Assembly: GCA_034770075.1 (NCBI GenBank)
Contig: CM068386.1
Span: 80,949,007 to 81,013,006 of the forward strand
Source: Aralia elata
Taxonomy: Eukaryota > Streptophyta > Magnoliopsida > Apiales > Araliaceae
Direction of reading: 5' to 3'
DNA: 64,000 nt
Made by a program: the position numbers and the translations under genes. Below, piece after piece: positions 58,043 to 64,000 of the stretch (positions within the stretch are counted from its first letter, which is position 1; each line of letters starts with the position of its first letter). A model generated the notes under the pieces. It saw only the letters and a program-made list of their open reading frames with translations. It made no database searches and was not told the origin of the DNA.

Positions 58043-61000
58043 ATGGCCCATTCACTATCACTGCGGAGCATATTGGATGCTAATAAACTAACCGGACCGA
58101 ACTACACGGATTGGTTAAGGAATTTGAGAATTGTTCTCACCGATGAAAAATTATCTTATGTCCTTAATTCGCCTGTTCCTGCAACTGTTGCAGAAACTGC
58201 CTCTGAGGAAGAGATTGCTACTTTTAAAAAGTGGCAAGATGATGCTATGGTAGCTCAATGCATCATGCTCGCATCCATGAGTAACGAGTTACAACGTCAA
58301 CATGAGAAAATGGATGCACCTGCTATATTGTTTCACCTGCAAGAGTTGTATGGTGAACAAAGTAGGTCTGCAAGATATGAGATATCTAAGGATCTCTTCC
58401 GATCTAGAATGACCGATGGCCCTACAGTACAGGCACATGTCCTCAAAATGATCAATTTGATTGAACAATTGGGACAACTGAGTTTTATAATGGATGGAGA
58501 GTTGAGCCAAGATTTGATCTTGCAGTCACTCCCGGACTCCTACTCACAATTTGTTGTGAATTTTCACATGAACAAGCTTGATGTCAGCTTGCCTGAATTG
58601 CTTAACATGTTGAAAACTGCAGAGAGTCACTTTCCATCCAAGAAAGACCAAGTCTTACTGATAGGTGACGCTTCCAAGAAAAGGAAGTGGCCCAAAGGAG
58701 CTTCTGCTAAGAAGAAAAATTATAAGAAGGCAAAAGGAAAGACAGTTGATAAAGGTAATAAGAATAAAACAAATGCGGATAGCAAAGGAGTTTGCTTCCA
58801 CTGCAATAAGCCTGGACATTGGAAGAGAAACTGCAAGGATTACCTTGCAGAGGCAAAGCAGAAAAAGCTTGTTGAAGCTTCAACTATGGATATAGGTTTA
58901 TTCATGATTGAAATAAATCTTTCTGTAAGTCAAAATTCTACTTGGGTATTAGATACCGGCTGTGGTTCTCACATATGCAATTCATTGCAGGGAATAAGCA
59001 GAAGTAGAAGGCTAAACAATGGAAAAGTAACTCTACGAGTGGGAAATGGAGCAAAGGTTGCTGCATTAGCTGTGGGGACTTATTGTTTAGCATTGCCTAC
59101 GGGAAAGTCTATCAATTTAATAAATTGTTATTATGTACCTGTTCTCATTAGAAACATTATATCTATTTCTATGTTGGACAAAGAAGGATTCGATGTTATA
59201 TTTAAGAACAATGGTTGTTCTATTTATAATAATAATGTTTTGTTTGGAACTGGTAGATTAATTGATGGACTTTACTTACTTGACTTACATGAAAATATTT
59301 TTCAAATTGAACAAACTTGTAAAGGAAAAAGAGATGAAGTAAATCATACTTTCATTTGGCACTGTAGACTCGGTCACATCAATGAAACAAGATTAAACAA
59401 GTTGCATATTGATGGTCTTTTAGAACCATTCGATTTTGAATCATATCCAACTTGTGAATCATGTCTCATGGGTAAAATGACTAAATCTCCATTTAGTGGA
59501 CATGGAGAGAGAGTTGTAGGGTTGTTAGAGTTGGTACACACAGATGTATGTGGACCTATGACAACAGATGCTAGAGGAGGGTATTCGTATTTCATTACAT
59601 TCACTGATGATCATTCAAGATTTGGATATGTGTATTTAATGAAATATAAATCCGAATCATTTGAAAAGTTCAAAGAATTCAGAAGTGAAGTAGAGAAACA
59701 AACTGGCAAAAGTGTTAAGATTCTTCGATCAGATCGAGGAGGAGAATACTTGAGCAATGAGTTTCTTAATCATCTCAAAGAAAATGGTATTCTCTCTCAA
59801 TGGACGCCTCCTGGTACGCCACAATTAAATGGTGTATCTGAAAGGAGGAATCGTACCTTATTAGACATGGTGCGGTCCATGATGAGTTTCACTGACCTTC
59901 CAATATCATTCTGGGGTCATGCCCTAGAAACGGCTGCATATCTACTTAACAAGATTCCCTCAAAATCCGTCCCTAAGACTCCATATGAGATGTGGACAGG
60001 GAGAAAACCCAGTCTTAAGCATGTTAAGATTTGGGGTTGTAACGCTTATGTAAAGAAGTTACAAAGTGACAAACTTGAGGCTAGATCTGACAAGTGCAAA
60101 TTTGTGGGGTATCCTAAAGAAAGTTTAGGATATTATTTCTATAATCCTACCGAGCAAAAGGTGTTTGTTGCCAAACACGCTACCTTCTTGGAAAAGGAGT
60201 TTATCCTTGAAGGGGCTAGTGGGAGGAAAATAGATCTTGAAGAAATTCAAGAACCCCAAATCACTACAGATCAAATGGATGAACATGTTCAAGTAGATAT
60301 AACTTCTGTACCACAACCGAGTCGTAAATCTAGAAGAGTGCCGAAAATACCTAAAAGGTATACACTCATCATAGAAGATGATGATGAGGTACGCATCATA
60401 ACTGATGATGATCCAGTAACATACGATGAGGCTATGAGTAGTAAACACTCTGAGAAATGACAAATAGCCATGAAATCCGAAATGGACTCTATGTATGAAA
60501 ACCAAGTATGGACTTTGGTTACTCCACCTGAAGGCATAGTGCCTATAGGGTGTAAATGGGTTTTTAAGAAAAAGACTGGAGCAGATGGCAAGGTGGAGAC
60601 CTATAAGGCCAGACTGGTTGCAAAAGGTTTCAAATAAAGACAAGGAGTTGACTATGATGAAACCTTCTCACCAGTAGCCATGCTCAAGTCCATCCGGATT
60701 TTACTTGCGATTGCAGCTTACTATGACTACGAAATCTGGCAAATGGACGTGAAAACGGCCTTCCTCAATGGGAAACTAGATGAGGATGTATATATGATAC
60801 AGCCAGAGGGTTTTGTTTCAAAGGTTGGAACAAATCAAGTGTGTAAGTTACAAAGATCCATTTATGGATTGAAGCAAGCTTCTCGAAGTTGGAACATCCG
60901 TTTTGATGAGACAATGAAAGAGTTTGATTTTATCAAAAATGAGGATGAACCATGTGTGTACAAGAAAGTTAGTGGAAGTGCTGTGACATTCCTGGTATTA

Positions 61001-61975
61001 TATGTTGATGATATATTACTTATAGGGAATGACATACCGATGCTACAATCAGTTAAAATTTGGTTATCTAAACACTTCTCCATGAAGGACTTGGGAGAAG
61101 CATCCTACATATTGGGGATAAAGATCTATAGAGATAGATCAAAGAGGATGCTCGGCTTGACCCAAGGTGCATACATTGATTCGATGCTAAAGAGGTTTAG
61201 CATGCAAGACTCCAAGAGAGGACTCATACCGATGAGTCATGGAGTAAATCTCTCTAAGAAATTGTCCCCAAAGACACCTGAAGAGAGAGAACGCATGAAT
61301 CAAATACCTTATGCTTCGGCAATAGGATCCATAATGTATGGAATGATATGTACCAGACCAGATGTTGCTTATGCACTTAGTGTAACAAGTAGATATCAGT
61401 CTAATCCTGGAGAAGAACACTGGAAAGCTGTGAAAAACATCTTGAAGTACTTAAGAAGAACTAAAGATGTGTTTCTAGTATATGGTGGGTCTGATTTGAA
61501 ACTAGAGGACTTTACAGACTCAAGTTTTCAAACTGACCAAGATGACAGTAAATCCATGTCAGGGTATGTATTTACCTTGAACGGTGGAGCAGTGAGTTGG
61601 AAGAGTTCCAAACAGCAAACAGTTGCTGACTCAGTGACAGAGGCAGAGTATATAGCTGCAAGTGAAGCTGTTTGGATGAAGAAGTTCATTTCTGAACTCG
61701 GGGTAGTTCCTAGCATTACTGGACCCGTTCCGGTTCATTGTGACAACACTGGAGCTGTTGCACAGGCTAAGGAACCCAGGTCTCATCAGAGATCCAAACA
61801 CGTGTTGCGGCGATTTCATTTAATTAGAGAAATAATTGAAAGAGGAGATGTCACCTTAGAAAGAGTGGACTCCCAGAACAACATTGCAGATCCATTTACT
61901 AAAGCATTATCGCAAGATCAATTCAATCGCCATTTCGATAAAATGGGTATTAGATACCAAGGTGATTGGCTTTAG
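58043..61975 (+). pseudogene. Copia gag-pol polyprotein, nearly intact (two nonsense codons)
   Basis: An ATG at 58043 (MAHSLSLRSILDANKL) opens one frame of 1310 residues. Gag capsid runs to about residue 220. The zinc knuckle CFHCNKPGHWKRNC is near residue 251. The aspartic protease motif WVLDTGCGSHIC has its Asp near 304. Integrase has the HHCC region from about 440 (WHCRLGHIN, CESCLMGK), then catalytic Asp in HTDVCGPM (about 499), Asp in RSDRGGEYL (about 563) and Glu in GVSERRNRT (about 599). RT has VKTAFLNG and the catalytic YVDDILLIGND (about 985). RNase H ends with EAEYIAASEA, CDNTGAVAQA and ADPFTKAL. The two breaks are TGA at 60458-60460, where Trp is expected, and TAA at 60635-60637, where Gln is expected; both lie between integrase and the RT core. 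Domain order PR-IN-RT-RH defines Ty1/copia. Confidence 0.93.
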
Positions 61976-61977
61976 TA

Positions 61978-61989
61978 CAAGTGGGAGAT
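61978..61989 (+). promoter_or_regulatory. Polypurine tract of the copia element
   Basis: CAAGTGGGAGAT directly before the 3' LTR, just after the polyprotein stop. Confidence 0.8.
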
Positions 61990-63851
61990 TGAAAGTAATA
62001 TGCCCTCAAGCCAATTATATTTGATGTAATAAGCATTTACTTTGTAATCTTATTCAAATATTAATAATAGAATAAAAGGCATATTTTATCCATGTTAATT
62101 GGTTGAATTAATAAATGTGATGAACCCATAGTTTTCGAGCAATGCTTTTAGAATCATGATGAGATCATGCTAGTGAGATCTAAATTCAAGAAAGCTCAAA
62201 ACTAAAATGTTCCTAATCGTTGGATCACTAATATTGGGATTACTGATCCGGATAGATTAGTACATACTATGCTTGATCTTTAGAAGATAATGATTGATCT
62301 CATAATCATTTGTGTGAAGACACTAAAGCAAGTATCTAGGTGCTTATTAGAGAATAAGTTCACTGAACGTGACTCGCTTAAAGAACCCTAATGGAGTTTT
62401 ATTCACCTGTCAATAGGGAAGTTCTTAAGTGATAGTTGTACAAGTGATTCTTGGACTTGAGATCATCATAGTACCTTGTGTATGTTAAGTTATACTTTGT
62501 CATATTCCTTAATACCTTAGGGTATGTCATAGGGTATGTACGGGTATAATAAAGTATACACGGAGGTAGGTGAATGATCGACAAAGGATCTACCACTTCT
62601 GATAAAGGGAGAGAATGTCCTATGCGATTTGATAAATGATAGCTCAAAAAAATCCCTGGCCAGGGTTAAATGAAAATTAGAAAGGAGTTTCTAATTTACA
62701 TTAATCGGAGTTGTGCATTTTTAAATCGAAATGCATATGATTAAATAAAATAAGACTTGTCAGTAATTCCATGTCTTATATTTAATCGGGATATTGTATG
62801 GTAGAAGGATTGAATAGTACGGTAACTACTGTTGAATAGGTTCTATGTGATTAAACGTTGATTTCATATTATACGGATAGTCATGATACATTATCGTAAG
62901 GTGTCCCTCATGATGTAGAATAAATATTATTTATTTATATATGAATTAAAGGAGTTTAATTCATTATAAATAATATTAGAATAGTTCTAATTTATTTATT
63001 CTACGACCGGCATAATATTGAACCTAAAAGGTCACACCGCAAAAGAATAATTTTGTATTGGAAACAATTGGCTAAATAATAATAAATTAAGTATTTAATT
63101 TATTATTTGAATAAATTGAAATGCTTAATATTTATAATGATATATTTGGAGAAATATTGAATTATAAATTAATGAGAGAAATCTTATGATTATTATTACT
63201 ATTTAATTCTTAATTAGATTGAGAATTAAATTAAATGAAAATGCAAATTAAATAAAATGGTAGTATACTTGCTTAATGTTGATTAAGCAAGTAACACATG
63301 TTAATTGCTTAAATGAATAACATGTGGGTTAGGAGAAAATGTATACTTACATTTTGTGTAAGTATTATTTTTGTAAGTATCCTAATAAGATTAGGGTTTC
63401 CTAATTAACCTAGCATATTCATTAGCCTCCATCTTAAGAGTTAAGAGAGAAATAGTGTTCTTATTATTTTTAAGAGTTAGGAATAAAATTAATGGGATTA
63501 GCCATCTAAGATTTCTAGGAAATCAAAATATTATTTCTTGTATAATTGTTCTTGGTGGATTACCTCTAGAGTGCTACATACACTTTGTAGCTAGTGTTTA
63601 ATCCAAGGAACAAAGATTGGAGGTGCTTGAAGAAATCAACAAAGGATTGTAGATTGGAAGAGCTTGAAGAAATCAAGAGAGGAGTAGATCTTGTAGCGGT
63701 TCAAGAGTTGAATCATCAAAGGTATTATCTCTTGTTAATCTTCATCAATTAATAGTTATGCATAAGGTGATTCATGGATAAGTTGCAAAAATTTTAATTT
63801 CCATTTTTTCCGTTGCGTATTACAATTAGATTGTGATTTTGCAAACTTACA
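61990..63851 (+). repeat. 3' LTR of the copia element
   Basis: 1862 bp, colinear with 54471-56333 over its whole length with about 16 substitutions and a one-base deletion (cgacccggc to cgaccggc near 63005). Confidence 0.95.
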
Positions 63852-63856
63852 TCTAA

Positions 63857-64000
63857 CCCATCTTCTATATTTTTGCAGCATTAAAGCTTAGACTTTGGAG
63901 CTTGGAAACTAGATTGTTGTTGTCTTGCTGAACAAGTGTTGCAGCCATGAGTTGATCCAGATGAAGGATAAGGAAGGGAAATTAGCTTGAAGCTTTTGAG
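63857..64000 (+). repeat. Continuation of the hAT-associated tandem repeats
   Basis: The repeat unit broken by the copia insertion resumes (cccatcttctatatttttgcagcattaaagctta) and runs to the window edge. Confidence 0.65.

Larger units (their letters stand above)
54471..63851 (+). mobile_element. Young full-length Ty1/copia retrotransposon, TSD TCTAA
   Basis: Two LTRs of about 1.86 kb enclose a PBS, a long 1.7-kb leader, a 1310-codon gag-pol frame and a PPT. Duplications tctaa lie at 54466-54470 and 63852-63856. By eye the LTRs differ at about 16 substitutions and one indel over 1862 bp (about 0.9%). The polyprotein is disrupted by two nonsense codons only. The insertion splits the tandem repeats of the hAT element. 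The copia sublineage is not assigned. Confidence 0.95.
41253..64000 (+). mobile_element. Large hAT element (5' end, transposase and 3' repeats), split by two retrotransposons
   Basis: The left terminus is TAGGGGTGTAAATCGG, of the TAGGGGTG type found in plant hAT elements. It is preceded by attatggt (41245-41252), the expected 8-bp duplication. Subterminal DNA to about 41470 repeats ACTCGG/ACTCGA-type motifs, possible transposase binding sites. The transposase pseudogene is 51631-53745 and tandem repeats follow. The gypsy element 41829-51514 and the copia element 54471-63851 are nested. The right terminus is not in the window, so the joining of all parts into one element is an inference. Confidence 0.55.

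Noticed and set aside
1..64000. CRISPR arrays, bacterial operons, tRNA or rRNA genes
   Set aside because: No regularly spaced perfect repeats with unique spacers, no operon structure, and only tRNA-complementary primer sites were seen; the DNA is plant-like throughout.

Overview
The window is AT-rich plant nuclear DNA, probably from a dicot. It contains no bacterial genes or operons. Most of it is layered LTR retrotransposons of plant-type lineages (Ty3/gypsy Tat/Ogre-like, Ty3/gypsy chromovirus, Ty1/copia, a SIRE-type copia relic), plus hAT and Stowaway-like DNA transposons. I found one well-supported host gene: a five-exon gene on the minus strand (34941-40213) for a predicted plastid membrane protein of the UPF0114 (YqhA-like) family.

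Left part, 1-29988, nested gypsy DNA. An Ogre-like Tat element on the minus strand enters from the left edge: start of RT, a putative 172-nt intron, a 1055-residue gag-protease ORF, leader, PBS, and 5' LTR 4795-6936. It is inserted in a long LTR whose remainder is 6937-10073. Next is a related long LTR-like region (10074-16328) holding a solo copia LTR (11300-12873, TSD CGTCA). Then come a SIRE-type gag/protease relic (16329-17262) and a broken minus-strand chromovirus (17263-29988). The chromovirus internal region has lost protease-RT-RNase H. Its 5' LTR is swollen to about 9 kb by two nested solo LTRs (21431-24576, TSD ATAAC; 26105-29591, TSD ACTGT).

Middle, 29989-41252, low-copy DNA. It holds the UPF0114 gene and several short DNA transposons: a 346-bp MITE, a 644-bp non-autonomous hAT element with 8-bp TSD GTGCCATT, and a Stowaway-like MITE. 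Intron 3 of the gene carries the most unusual structure in the window: two copia-type LTRs in opposite orientation, each with its polypurine tract facing inward, as one 1342-bp unit flanked by a 5-bp TSD (ACCTA). This looks like integration of a palindromic retrotransposon cDNA.

Right part, 41253-64000, looks like one large hAT element. It starts with a TAGGGGTG terminus and has a decayed transposase gene (51631-53745) that keeps its first intron, followed by tandem repeats. Two full-length LTR elements interrupt it. One is a decayed 9.7-kb Tat-lineage gypsy element (41829-51514, TSD TATAT) with an apparently spliced antisense gene between pol and the 3' LTR. The other is a young 9.4-kb copia element (54471-63851, TSD TCTAA). 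The copia LTRs differ at about 16 positions and its 1310-codon polyprotein is broken by only two nonsense codons.

All coordinates, splice sites and repeat comparisons were read by eye. Lineage names come from recognisable protein motifs and LTR/PBS/PPT structure, not from a database search.
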